A stretch of 64,000 nt of DNA from JAWKIJ01 sp041394325 (GTDB lineage: Bacteria; Actinomycetota; Acidimicrobiia; Acidimicrobiales; Microtrichaceae), in contig JAWKIJ010000001.1 of the NCBI GenBank assembly GCA_041394325.1, positions 2,852,001-2,916,000 on the forward strand, written 5' to 3'. A program made the position numbers and the translations under genes. The notes under the pieces are model-generated. The model had not been told where the DNA came from and did no database searches. It saw only the letters and a list, made by a program, of their open reading frames with translations. Shown here piece by piece: positions 52,958-60,993 of this stretch. The stretch's first letter is position 1; each line of letters opens with the position of its first letter.

Positions 52958-53523
52958 GTGTGCTCCTCGACCGCTCCGAGCGCCCAGATCATGCCGTCGT
53001 CGCGGACCTCGACGTCGATTCGTCCGAGCGGTCGCGGGGGCGGCCCCGACAGCACGGCACCGCTCTCCGCGTCGAAGTTGCCTTCGTGGCACGGGCAGTG
53101 CCAGCGCTGTTCGGCCGCCTCGTAGTAGACGACGCAGCCGAGGTGGGTGCACTTCTGGCTGAAGGCCACCACGGCCTCAGGTCCGAGGCGGAGCAGCACA
53201 GCCGGATCACCCGGTCCGGGGTAGCGGAAGAGATGGGTCTCCCCCACCGGCACCTCGCCGATCGACACGATCGGCTCGGGCTCGCCCCGGTTGACGGAGC
53301 GGAGCTGGGTCCATGCCGCGAGGCCCACGTTGCCCGCCGCCATCACCCCCGCACCCGCGACCAGGTAGCGGGAGAACTCGCGACGGGTAACCTCCTCCTC
53401 GCCCACGGCCTCGTAGGGAAAGTCACGCTTCCAGGTCGGGGCGTCGACCGGTACGACCTCCCGGTAGCCCGTACGGTCGTCATCCGCGGGCTCCGCACGA
53501 CGGGGTGGGGCGGGGTCGTTCAC
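52954..53523 (-). CDS. Rieske [2Fe-2S] subunit, probably Tat-exported or anchored
   Basis: A 189-residue QcrA/Rieske-like protein. A twin-arginine-like motif TRREFSRYLVAGAGVMAAG starts an N-terminal helix near residue 50. Cluster ligands are CTHLGC and CPCHEGNFDAESGAVLSGPPPRPL, the canonical Rieske arrangement with Pro loop. It likely passes electrons between the membrane and the molybdopterin/ferredoxin subunits. GTG 53523 overlaps the ferredoxin stop as GTGA. Cytochrome b of a bc complex is not present, so this is not a standard bc1 operon. Confidence 0.9.
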   Translation of the reverse strand: MNDPAPPRRAEPADDDRTGYREVVPVDAPTWKRDFPYEAVGEEEVTRREFSRYLVAGAGVMAAGNVGLAAWTQLRSVNRGEPEPIVSIGEVPVGETHLFRYPGPGDPAVLLRLGPEAVVAFSQKCTHLGCVVYYEAAEQRWHCPCHEGNFDAESGAVLSGPPPRPLGRIDVEVRDDGMIWALGAVEEHT

Positions 53524-54149
53524 GACATCTCCTCCAATCCGAACGGGTCGTCGAGCCACGACACCCGTCGCGCACCCGACACGTCGATCGGCCCTTCGGC
53601 CGCGTCGTCCACGACCGCCATCACCTTGGTGCGGACGTGCTGGCGGCCGAACAACCAACCGTCCACGAGCGAGCCGCTCCGAGTCCTGGAGAACTCGTCG
53701 GGCGTGCCGTACCAGAGCGCCTCGCTGGGACACACCGACGCACACATCGGCGCATAGCCCTCCGAGGTCCGGTCGGTGCACATGTCGCACTTCATCATCT
53801 GGTCGAACTCCGCGACGTACTTGGGCACCCCGAAGGGACAGGCCAGCACGCAGTTGGAGCATCCGATGCACCGCGGCTTGAGCGCGGACTGCACCACTCC
53901 CCCCTCCGTCTGCTTGATGGCGTCGGCCGGACAGACGTTGGCGCAGGTGGGATCGGCGCAGTGCATACACACCATCGGGACGGTCTGGGTGCTCGTCGAC
54001 CGGTCGACACGTTCGAGGTGGATGAGCGATTGGCCACGATGCGTTCCACACTCCATGCACGCCTGCACGCAGGCCTCGCATCCGATGCAACGACTCGGGT
54101 CGATCACGAAGATCGGCGAGTCGTCGACGCCGTAACGGGTCTGCTTCAT
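53520..54149 (-). CDS. Four-cluster ferredoxin-type electron-transfer subunit (DmsB/HybA-like)
   Basis: A 209-residue protein with four [4Fe-4S] cysteine groups: CIGCEACVQACMECG, CMHCADPTCANVCPADAI, CIGCSNCVLACPFG and CDMCTD...CASVCPSEAL. It is the classic beta subunit of Mo-bisMGD membrane oxidoreductases, carrying electrons between catalytic and membrane subunits. Its start overlaps the stop of the catalytic gene (ATGA), and its stop overlaps the Rieske start. About 40 residues after the last cluster (GRQHVRTKVMAVVDDAAEG) have no recognised domain. Confidence 0.93.
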   Translation of the reverse strand: MKQTRYGVDDSPIFVIDPSRCIGCEACVQACMECGTHRGQSLIHLERVDRSTSTQTVPMVCMHCADPTCANVCPADAIKQTEGGVVQSALKPRCIGCSNCVLACPFGVPKYVAEFDQMMKCDMCTDRTSEGYAPMCASVCPSEALWYGTPDEFSRTRSGSLVDGWLFGRQHVRTKVMAVVDDAAEGPIDVSGARRVSWLDDPFGLEEMS

Positions 54150-56377
54150 CGCGCTCCCTCGGTGAGGTCGAGGTCGCGGTCGTCGACCGTCTCGGTACTG
54201 CCACCCGCCGCTTCCACGCGGACGGCCGAGACCTTGAACTCGGGCATCTTGGAGAACGGATCGACCGCACGGTTGGTGAGGACGTTGGCCGAGCGGTCAC
54301 CGGGCCAGTGGTACGGGATGAACACCGTGTCGGGCCGGATCGTGGCGACGATCCGGGCGGGCAGCGTGATCGACCCACGACGCGAGGTCACCCGCACCCG
54401 GTCCCCTTCCCCGACGCCGAGGCTCCCGGCGAGCCGGGGATGCATCTCGCACAGGGGTTCGGGATACTGCGCGACGAGCGATCCGATTCGCCGCGTCTGG
54501 GTGCCCGACAGGTACTGGCTCACGACACGTCCGGTGGTGAGCCAGACGGGGTAGTCGTCGTCGACGACCTCGGCGGACTCGCGGAACGGCACCGCGTGGA
54601 AACGGGCCCTGCCGTCCGGAAACGCGAAGCGTCCACCCTCGTACAGGCGCGGTGTACCCGGATGGCCCTCTTCGGGGACGGGCCAGAACAGGCCGTACTC
54701 CTGCTCAATCCGGTCCCAGGTGGCGCCGCGGTAGTCGGCGGTGCCGCCGGCGGACGCCAGACGGAGCTCCTCGAAGATCTCCCGGGTGTCGCCGAAGCGG
54801 AAGTACCGGCCCTTTCCGAGGCGTTCGGCGATGTCGAGCAGGATCCGCCAGTCGAGACGGGCCTCACCCGGTGGCTCGACCGCCGCGTTGATCTTGATGA
54901 TGCGGCCCTCCCCGCTCGTCGAGGTGCCCTCGTCCTCCTCGTGCAGCGATCCGGGCAGTACCACGTCCGCGTGTTGGCCGGTCTCGGAGAGGAAGAAGTC
55001 GATGGTGGCGAAGAACTCGAGCCGGTCGAGGGCATCGGCGGTGAAGCCCGCGTCGGGCGAGGACACCGCGGGGTTGAAGCAGATCGCGAGGAGGCCCTTG
55101 ATCGTGCCGTCGTGGATGGCCTCGATGATCTCCTGGGCCGGGATTCCCTTGCCCGGGATCTCGGTCTCGTCACAACCCCAGACCGACGCGATGTGTGCCC
55201 GGTGCTCGGGGTTGGAGATGTCGCGGTTGCCGGGGAGTTGGTCGCACTTGTGGCCGTGTTCGCGCCCCCCCTGACCGTTGCCCTGTCCCGTGACCGTCGA
55301 CACCCCGCATCCGGGCTTGCCGAACTTTCCGGTTGCGAGACCCAGGTTGATCGCGGCCAGCACGTTGTCGACGCCCTTGGTGTGCTGCTCGATCCCGCGG
55401 GCGTGCAGCATCAGCCCGGTCGCCGCGGTGCCCCACAGCTCGGCCGCCTCCTCGATGCGCGCGGCGGGGACTCCCGTCACACCCGATGCCCACGACGGCG
55501 GCATCGCCGCCGCGGCCTCCGCCGCCCTGTCGAAGTCGACGGTGTGCGCGTCGATGAAGTCGTGGTCCAACCAGTCGTTGCGGATCAGTTCGTGCAGCAC
55601 CGCACCGAAGAGCGCCGAGTCGGTGCCGGGGCGGACCCCCAAGAACAGGTCGGCGGTGCGCGCGAGCGGCACGACCCTGGGGTCCTGCACGATGAGGCGG
55701 GCACCCCGATCGCGTGCACGCCAGATGTAGCTGGTGGTGATCGGGAACGTCTCGGCGATGTTGGCCCCGGCGACCCACACGACGTCGGCGAGGGGGATGT
55801 CGCTCCACGGGTTGGGGGCGCGGTCCATACCGAGCGCCTTCTTGTTGCCCACACCGGCCGACACCATGCAGTAGCGGCCGTTGTAGTCGAGGTTCGCGGT
55901 GTGCAGCGCGAGGCGTGCGAACTTGCCGATCAGATAGCTCTTCTCGTTGGTGAGCGACACCCCCGACAACATCGCGAACGCGTCGTCGCCGTAGGCGTCC
56001 TGGATGCGTCGGATCTCCGACACGACACGGTCGAGCGCCGCGTCCCAACCGATCCGGCGGAAACCTCCCGGCGCGTCGGGGTCGCGCTCCATCGGGTGCA
56101 ACAACCGGTCGGGGTGGCTCCCCTGGAGGTAGCGCTTGACCCCCTTGGGGCAGAGCTTGCCTTCGTTGAACGGGAAGTCGTACCAGGGTTCGAAGCCGAC
56201 GACCTCGTTGTCGTGGACCTTCAGCTTGATGCCGCACTGCTGGCCGCAGAAGCAGCAGTGTGTCTTGACGACGCGATCGACCTCGATCCCCGAGTCCCAC
56301 CCGCCGGGAGGCGCCTCGTTGAGGTGCGGTCCGTAGGCGTCGATCAGTTCCTGTTCGGTCAGCGGGAGGCGTGCCAT
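54146..56377 (-). CDS. Mo-bisMGD oxidoreductase catalytic subunit
   Basis: A 743-residue DMSO-reductase-superfamily enzyme. The N-terminal [4Fe-4S] site is Cys41/44, Cys48 and Cys76 (THCCFCGQQCGIKLKV, KLCPKGVKRYLQG). Further motifs: GWDAALDRVVSEIRRIQ, YCMVSAGVGNKKALGMDRA, WVAGANIAETFPI, GQGNGQGGREHGHKCDQLPG, GLLAICFNPAVSSPD, and a C-terminal bisMGD domain (WLTTGRVVSQYLSGTQTRRI, EMHPRLAGSLGVGEGDRV, FIPYHWPGD). No Tat signal at its start. The family includes assimilatory nitrate reductases and orphan types; the substrate is not known. ATG 56377 overlaps the upstream stop as TGATG. Confidence 0.9.
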   Translation of the reverse strand: MARLPLTEQELIDAYGPHLNEAPPGGWDSGIEVDRVVKTHCCFCGQQCGIKLKVHDNEVVGFEPWYDFPFNEGKLCPKGVKRYLQGSHPDRLLHPMERDPDAPGGFRRIGWDAALDRVVSEIRRIQDAYGDDAFAMLSGVSLTNEKSYLIGKFARLALHTANLDYNGRYCMVSAGVGNKKALGMDRAPNPWSDIPLADVVWVAGANIAETFPITTSYIWRARDRGARLIVQDPRVVPLARTADLFLGVRPGTDSALFGAVLHELIRNDWLDHDFIDAHTVDFDRAAEAAAAMPPSWASGVTGVPAARIEEAAELWGTAATGLMLHARGIEQHTKGVDNVLAAINLGLATGKFGKPGCGVSTVTGQGNGQGGREHGHKCDQLPGNRDISNPEHRAHIASVWGCDETEIPGKGIPAQEIIEAIHDGTIKGLLAICFNPAVSSPDAGFTADALDRLEFFATIDFFLSETGQHADVVLPGSLHEEDEGTSTSGEGRIIKINAAVEPPGEARLDWRILLDIAERLGKGRYFRFGDTREIFEELRLASAGGTADYRGATWDRIEQEYGLFWPVPEEGHPGTPRLYEGGRFAFPDGRARFHAVPFRESAEVVDDDYPVWLTTGRVVSQYLSGTQTRRIGSLVAQYPEPLCEMHPRLAGSLGVGEGDRVRVTSRRGSITLPARIVATIRPDTVFIPYHWPGDRSANVLTNRAVDPFSKMPEFKVSAVRVEAAGGSTETVDDRDLDLTEGAR

Positions 56378-57455
56378 CAGCCGAACCCTCCTACTCGGGC
56401 GGTCTGTGCGAGCGTCACCGCAGCCCGCCGACAGCGTGGACAGGTGTCCTGATAGTCGGCCTGGGCAGTCGGGGTGTCGGGCCCGCCGTCGTCGCCCTCG
56501 CGGTCGATGCGGTAGTCGAAGCCCACCTGTGGCAGTACCGCCTTCAGGTCGTCGATCTGTCGACGGCTCGCGAACGCGCGTCACCGCAGACGCGGCAACT
56601 CGCGGCCGGACCGTCCTCGTTCGCCTGCCGGTAGTAGGCGACGCCGAGGTTGCCGGGACGCTGGAAGATGTGGAAGAACTTCCCGAACGGCAGGTACATC
56701 AGTCCGAGGATGACGGTGAGCGTGCAGCGTGTTGAGCGCCGAATAGAACTGGCCGTCGAGCCACATGCTCGATGCGGTGAGGAACAGTCCGGTGACCGAC
56801 ACGGCGAACAGACCCGCGAGGGCGAGGAAGTCGCCGCCGCGTTCCACGGCGAGCGCCCCTGGGTCGTGAAGGCGTCGGCGGAGGAAGATGAACACACCGC
56901 CGAGGACCAGCACGGCGGCGATGTCGAGGGCGTGGAACACGGTCCAGCCGAGCACGCTTCCGCGCCGAAGGTGACGGTGCCGACCCGCGACACGAACACG
57001 CGATAGCGGTCGGCCTGTTGGCCGACACTCTCGAAGTGAAGTAGGCCCAACGTCAGGGGGAAGGTGACGAGCGCGGCGAGGATGCACCCCCAGAACACGA
57101 GCTGGTGGGCGAGCCACCGCATCCGCGACCGCCGGCGGATGAAACCCTGCGTGAGGAGCTGGGTTGCGACGAGCGACGGGAGGGCGGCGAGGTTGCGCCC
57201 CTTCCGTGAGCGGAACGCGTCCCATCCTCGGCGATTGAGCATGGCGGTCGGCGGCCGGCGCAGCCACACCGAGTAGCGGTAGACGACGCCGAACACCGCG
57301 AAGATCGTGCCGAACAGGTAGCCGATGAGTGCGGCGTCGAACCACGCCAGGTTGCCACTGCCGAGAAACGTCAGCGCCACGACGAGGGCCACGGCCACCA
57401 GGCCCCAGACGACGCCTCGGCGATCGAGTGGATGTCCCGACGTCGTCGGCGTCAT
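56377..57455 (-). CDS. Membrane subunit with C-terminal Cys4 tail for the redox operon (multiple frameshifts)
   Basis: Reassembled from three frames, about 360 residues. The ATG 57455 start has a GGAGGTGGCAACC leader. Helices: GVVWGLVAVALVVALTFLG, AALIGYLFGTIFAVFGVVY, WLAHQLVFWGCILAALVTFPL, then (other frame) ALDIAAVLVLGGVFIFLRRR and DFLALAGLFAVSVTGLFLTAS, then (first frame) TVILGLMYLPFGKFFHIFQRP. A soluble tail has CRVC then, in a third frame, CPRC near the end. Breaks lie near 56960, 56722 and 56580. The corrected stop overlaps the catalytic gene start as TGATG. Helical topology and FHIFQRP suggest a quinone-facing NarI/DsrM-like subunit; no heme ligands were verified. Confidence 0.7.
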
Positions 57456-57548
57456 GGTTGCCACCTCCGGGCGCCGACCCTAGGCCACGCCGAAGGCGCT
57501 CGCCGGGGCGGCTCCGCGGTGTTCGACGACACCTCTCGATCCGCGGGA

Positions 57549-59048
57549 CTACACGGCTGCCGGCTCGACCCCCGTTGCGGCGACCTCGTCCTCGGCCGCA
57601 CGGGCACGCTGCATTTCGAGGACCGCGGCCTTTCCGGGAAGGAAGCACGCGACCACGATCGTGAGGACCAGCGCCCAGAAGCCCCAGACGAACACCGCGT
57701 TGTACGCGTCCTGAACCCGAGCCTTGCTGTGGGTGCCGTTGTACGCGAGATGACCGCCCAGTTGGGACGTCACGATCGCGGTGAGACCGGCGACCGCGAT
57801 CGACCCGAACACCTGACGGCAGAGCTGGCGGGTGGCCGACCCGGTGGCGATCAGGCGGTTCGGCAGGGAGTTCAGTCCGGCAACGGTGTTGGGCATCATC
57901 GAGAGACCGAACCCGACGCCGGACACGAACAACCAGAACATCAACCAGTACTCCGAGGAGGTGGGGGTCAGGGTTCCGAGGTACCAGGTCGCGGCGGCGA
58001 CGGGCACGAGCCCGAGGGTTACCGGGAGCTTGGCTCCGATGCGATCAGCGAGTCGACCCCCGATCGGCATGGTGATCGCGGCACCGACCGCGGTGGGCGT
58101 CAACAGCAGCCCCGTGTGCAACGGCGTGTAGCCGCGCAGGGACTCCAGTTCGAGTGGGATGAACACGAGCCGTCCGTACTGCGAGAGCGTGAGCAGGCAG
58201 ATGACGACGATCGTGATGCTGTAGACGTTGATGCGGAACATCGACAGATCGATGAGCGGATGGTCGGTGCGCGACGTCGACCACCAGCCGAACGCGGCCA
58301 ACAGGCCAACCCCCCCGGCGAGCGCCATCAGGGTCCCGGTGGAGGTCCAGCCCCATCCGGCACCCTCCGACAGGCCCAACAGGAGTGCGGTGACACCGGC
58401 GGTCGCGATGACCGCACCCGTCCAGTCGAGTGGACGATGCTCCCTGAAGCCGTTGTTGCGCAGGATCCGCACACCCATCACGGTGCCGACGATCCCGATC
58501 GGGACGTTGATGAGGAACAGCCAGCGCCATCCGAACTGGGTGACCAGCCATCCACCCAACGCGGGACCGATCGCGGGTCCGGCCATCGCCGCGACCCCCC
58601 ACACCCCCATCGCCGTCCCACGACGATCGGGTGGGAACACCTCGTAGATGATCGCCATCCCGACCGGCACCATCGCACCGCCGCCGAAGCCCTGCAGGAC
58701 CCGGAAGAACACGATGAAGGCGAGGTTGGGCGAGAGCGCGCAGGCCAGCGATCCGGCGGCGAACAGCACCATCGCCCAGAGGAACACCGGCTTGCGCCCC
58801 ACCCGGTCGGCCAGCCATCCAGTCGCGGGCTGCACGACCCCCACGGCGAGGAGGTAGGCGGTGATGATCCACTCCACGCCGTTGGGCGAACCGATGTCGC
58901 GACCGATCGGGTCGAGCGCGACGGTGACGATCGTCGTGTCGAGGATCACCATGAAGGTCCCGATCAACACGATCCCGAGGGCCACCCAGCGGTACCGCTC
59001 GGTGATCCCGCCGGCATCGGTGATCCCGCCGGCATCGATGTCGTTCAC
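57549..59048 (-). CDS. DHA2-type MFS multidrug exporter
   Basis: A 499-residue, 14-helix major facilitator of the EmrB/QacA group. Motif C-like MAGPAIGPALGGWLV, motif A-like GWLADRVGRKPVFL, and the DHA2 opening IGTFMVILDTTIVTVALDPIGRDIG are all present. It would export drugs or metabolites using the proton gradient. The N-terminus contains a doubled DAGGIT from an 18-base tandem repeat. It converges on nothing directly; upstream is the divergent Bax-inhibitor-1 gene. Confidence 0.92.
   Translation of the reverse strand: MNDIDAGGITDAGGITERYRWVALGIVLIGTFMVILDTTIVTVALDPIGRDIGSPNGVEWIITAYLLAVGVVQPATGWLADRVGRKPVFLWAMVLFAAGSLACALSPNLAFIVFFRVLQGFGGGAMVPVGMAIIYEVFPPDRRGTAMGVWGVAAMAGPAIGPALGGWLVTQFGWRWLFLINVPIGIVGTVMGVRILRNNGFREHRPLDWTGAVIATAGVTALLLGLSEGAGWGWTSTGTLMALAGGVGLLAAFGWWSTSRTDHPLIDLSMFRINVYSITIVVICLLTLSQYGRLVFIPLELESLRGYTPLHTGLLLTPTAVGAAITMPIGGRLADRIGAKLPVTLGLVPVAAATWYLGTLTPTSSEYWLMFWLFVSGVGFGLSMMPNTVAGLNSLPNRLIATGSATRQLCRQVFGSIAVAGLTAIVTSQLGGHLAYNGTHSKARVQDAYNAVFVWGFWALVLTIVVACFLPGKAAVLEMQRARAAEDEVAATGVEPAAV
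59001..59036. repeat. 18-base tandem repeat in the MFS gene
   Basis: GGTGATCCCGCCGGCATC occurs twice back to back (59001-59018, 59019-59036). It encodes DAGGIT twice in the disordered N-terminus of the exporter. In-frame, so probably a slip-expansion without effect on the transport domain. Confidence 0.85.
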
Positions 59049-59153
59049 CCGGCCATCCTAAGGACGTCCACCCGAGAGCCTTCAACGCGGATGACGACCG
59101 GGGGCGATCACCGCGCCTCGGTATCGTGGGCGGATCCCCCCCGAGGAGGCTCG

Positions 59154-60026
59154 ATGGCCAACCCGATGTTCCGCCGCAATTGGTCCGAATCCGGATCGGG
59201 CGCGACGGCCGTCCCGGACTCGGTGCAGTACCGCGCTCCGGCGCCGGGCAACTCCACCGGCGTCCCCACCGCCGCCGGGTACGGCCTGCCGGGCCTGGCG
59301 ACCGAGGTGGCGACCCCCCATGCGATGACGGTCGGCGGTACGTGCACGGTCGCCGCGCTCATGCTCTCGTTCGTCGCGGTGGGAGCGCGGCTCGGCTGGG
59401 GCAAGGTGGTGTTGCTCGCCGACACCGATGCGGTCGGACGCGAGGTCCTCCGAGCCTCGATCGCCCAGCCGGCATGGTTCTACGGCTCGCTCGTCGTCGC
59501 GGTGGTGTTGTCGCTCGTGGCGATGTTCAAGCCGACGACCGCTCGCATCCTCGCCGTGCCGTACGCCCTCGCCGAAGGTGTCGCCCTCGGCATCATCTCG
59601 CGCCTGTACGAGGCACAGTTCAAGGGGATCGCGCTCCAGGCGGTGCTCGCCACGTGCGGTGTGCTGCTGACGATGCTGGCGCTCTACGGCCTGCGGATCC
59701 TCAGGGCGACGCCCCGATTCGTCAAGGTCGTGACCGCCGCAACCCTGGGCATCGGCGCCGTGTACCTCGTGGCGTTCCTCGGGAACGCGTTCTTCGGCAA
59801 CGATCTCGGCATCTGGTCCTCGACCAGCGGTCTGAGCATCGCGTTCACCGTGGGCGCCGCGTGCGTCGCGGCGTTCAACCTCGTCATCGACTTCGACTTC
59901 ATCGAGCGGGGTGCCGCCGAGCGCCTCCCCAAGTACATGGAGTGGTACGGGGCTCTCGCCCTGGTCGTGACGATCGTGTGGCTCTACATCGAGATGCTCC
60001 GGCTGCTGTCGAAGCTCCGTCGCTGA
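59154..60026 (+). CDS. Bax-inhibitor-1/YccA-family membrane protein
   Basis: A 290-residue protein with a 55-residue polar N-terminus (NPMFRRNWSESG is a family marker) followed by seven hydrophobic helices, ending in ERLPKYMEWYGALALVVTIVWLYIEMLRLL. The conserved AVPYALAEGVALGIISRLYE and NLVIDFDFIERG segments are those of actinobacterial YccA-like proteins; the Asp pair in the last helices is thought to gate proton-sensitive calcium leak in relatives. ATG 59154 has an upstream GAGGAGG site. Confidence 0.92.
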   Translation: MANPMFRRNWSESGSGATAVPDSVQYRAPAPGNSTGVPTAAGYGLPGLATEVATPHAMTVGGTCTVAALMLSFVAVGARLGWGKVVLLADTDAVGREVLRASIAQPAWFYGSLVVAVVLSLVAMFKPTTARILAVPYALAEGVALGIISRLYEAQFKGIALQAVLATCGVLLTMLALYGLRILRATPRFVKVVTAATLGIGAVYLVAFLGNAFFGNDLGIWSSTSGLSIAFTVGAACVAAFNLVIDFDFIERGAAERLPKYMEWYGALALVVTIVWLYIEMLRLLSKLRR

Positions 60027-60054
60027 CCACCCGGGCAGGACTCCGGCGGTGGTC
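60025..60054 (+). terminator. Imperfect hairpin overlapping the Bax-inhibitor-1 gene stop
   Basis: GACCACC (60025-60031) and GGTGGTC (60048-60054) with additional CCGG/CCGG pairing inside. It overlaps the last bases of the stop codon. No T-tract. The stretch from 60055 to 60250 before the convergent VOC gene has only weak shadow ORFs, and I see no gene in it. Confidence 0.35.
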
Positions 60055-60250
60055 GAGCGTGATCCTGTGGTTGCGATCGGCGCGGGGCGCCTACAGCCGG
60101 TAGGGGTGTCGGAGCGAGATCAGCGGTGCACGTCGCGTGGCCGGAACGCGCATGTCGGACCCGATGAGGCCGCGCGTCGCCGGTCCGGTTCGGCCGGCGG
60201 CGCGTCGAGCGGACTGTCCGTCAACGTGGGCGGGAGCGCGCCGGCGCGGA

Positions 60251-60667
60251 TCAGCGCAACCGAGTCGATCCGTCAGGTGTGATCGTCCAGTGGGGGTTGT
60301 GCGCGACCTCCCATGGATGACCATCGGGATCGACGAACACCCCCGAATAGCCACCCCACTCCGTCGGGGCGCCGGTGCGGGCGACGATCGCTCCCGCCGC
60401 TGCGGCGTCGTCGAGGACCGCGTCGACCTCCGAGGCCGACTCGACGTTGTGTGCGAGGGTCACCCCACCCCAACCGCCGCCGTCGGCGACGCCGGTGTCG
60501 TGTGCCAGCAGTTCTCTGGACCACAACGCGACGACCAGCCCTCCGCACTGGAAGAACCACACCTCACCGTCAGGTGACTCACCCGACCAGCCGAGCGCCC
60601 CGTAGAAGCCGCTGGCTCGTTCGATATCCGCAACGCCCAGGGTCACGAGCGAAAGTCGCTGCTGCAC
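60251..60667 (-). CDS. VOC-family (glyoxalase-like) protein
   Basis: A 138-residue protein: RLSLVTLGVADIERASGFYGALGW opens the first betaalphabetabetabeta unit; WFFQCGGLVVALWSRELLAHD and GGVTLAHNVESASEVDAVLDDAAAAGAI belong to the second. VFVDPDGHPWEVAHNPHW is the standard ending, here with Glu available as a metal ligand. The GTG start (VQQRLSLV) was chosen since the longer frame is shadow sequence. Substrate unknown; common as single genes in actinobacteria. The 168 bases to the next start hold the divergent promoter region and no gene I can recognise. Confidence 0.85.
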   Translation of the reverse strand: MQQRLSLVTLGVADIERASGFYGALGWSGESPDGEVWFFQCGGLVVALWSRELLAHDTGVADGGGWGGVTLAHNVESASEVDAVLDDAAAAGAIVARTGAPTEWGGYSGVFVDPDGHPWEVAHNPHWTITPDGSTRLR

Positions 60668-60834
60668 GGGCTCAACCGCCCCGCGCGCGCACGGGTTCGG
60701 TGTCGGTTCCCGAAGGATCGGCGCGGTCGAGCACCTCGGAATCATCGCGCGCCGGACGGCATGGCCGCGGTGGATCACGTGCAACCGACGATCACGGTGA
60801 CGGCTCGACGTACTCTCTGCGGGGAGGTCATGGG

Positions 60835-60993
60835 ATGCCCTGCTGCTTGTTGTTGAGCTTCCTGCTGCGCTCGGTCGGGAGGTTTGTCGACCGACTGTCG
60901 CCAGGTGGTGCGCTCGTCGATTCGTTCGCACCCCCGGCCCACCGGAACGGACCGGTCCCGGTGCCCGATCGTCTCGCGGAAGGGCGGTCGTGA
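60835..60993 (+). CDS. 52-residue ORF translationally coupled to the LinD-like gene
   Basis: ATG 60835 is preceded by GGGGAGG at a good distance. The product starts MPCCLLLSFLLRSVGRFVDR, a short hydrophobic segment with two adjacent cysteines, followed by a Pro/Gly/Val-rich tail (HRNGPVPVPDRLAEGRS). Its TGA overlaps the next gene's GTG as GTGA. I do not recognise it. It could be a small membrane or leader peptide; the overlap and ribosome site are the evidence that it is translated. Confidence 0.45.
   Translation: MPCCLLLSFLLRSVGRFVDRLSPGGALVDSFAPPAHRNGPVPVPDRLAEGRS

Noticed and set aside
54308..56452. 714-codon plus-strand ORF opposite the molybdoenzyme gene
   Set aside because: Antisense shadow; the minus strand has complete Fe-S and bisMGD motifs.
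60055..60250. Small ORFs on both strands between the Bax-inhibitor-1 and VOC genes
   Set aside because: Short, Arg/Ala-rich, without ribosome sites or family resemblance.
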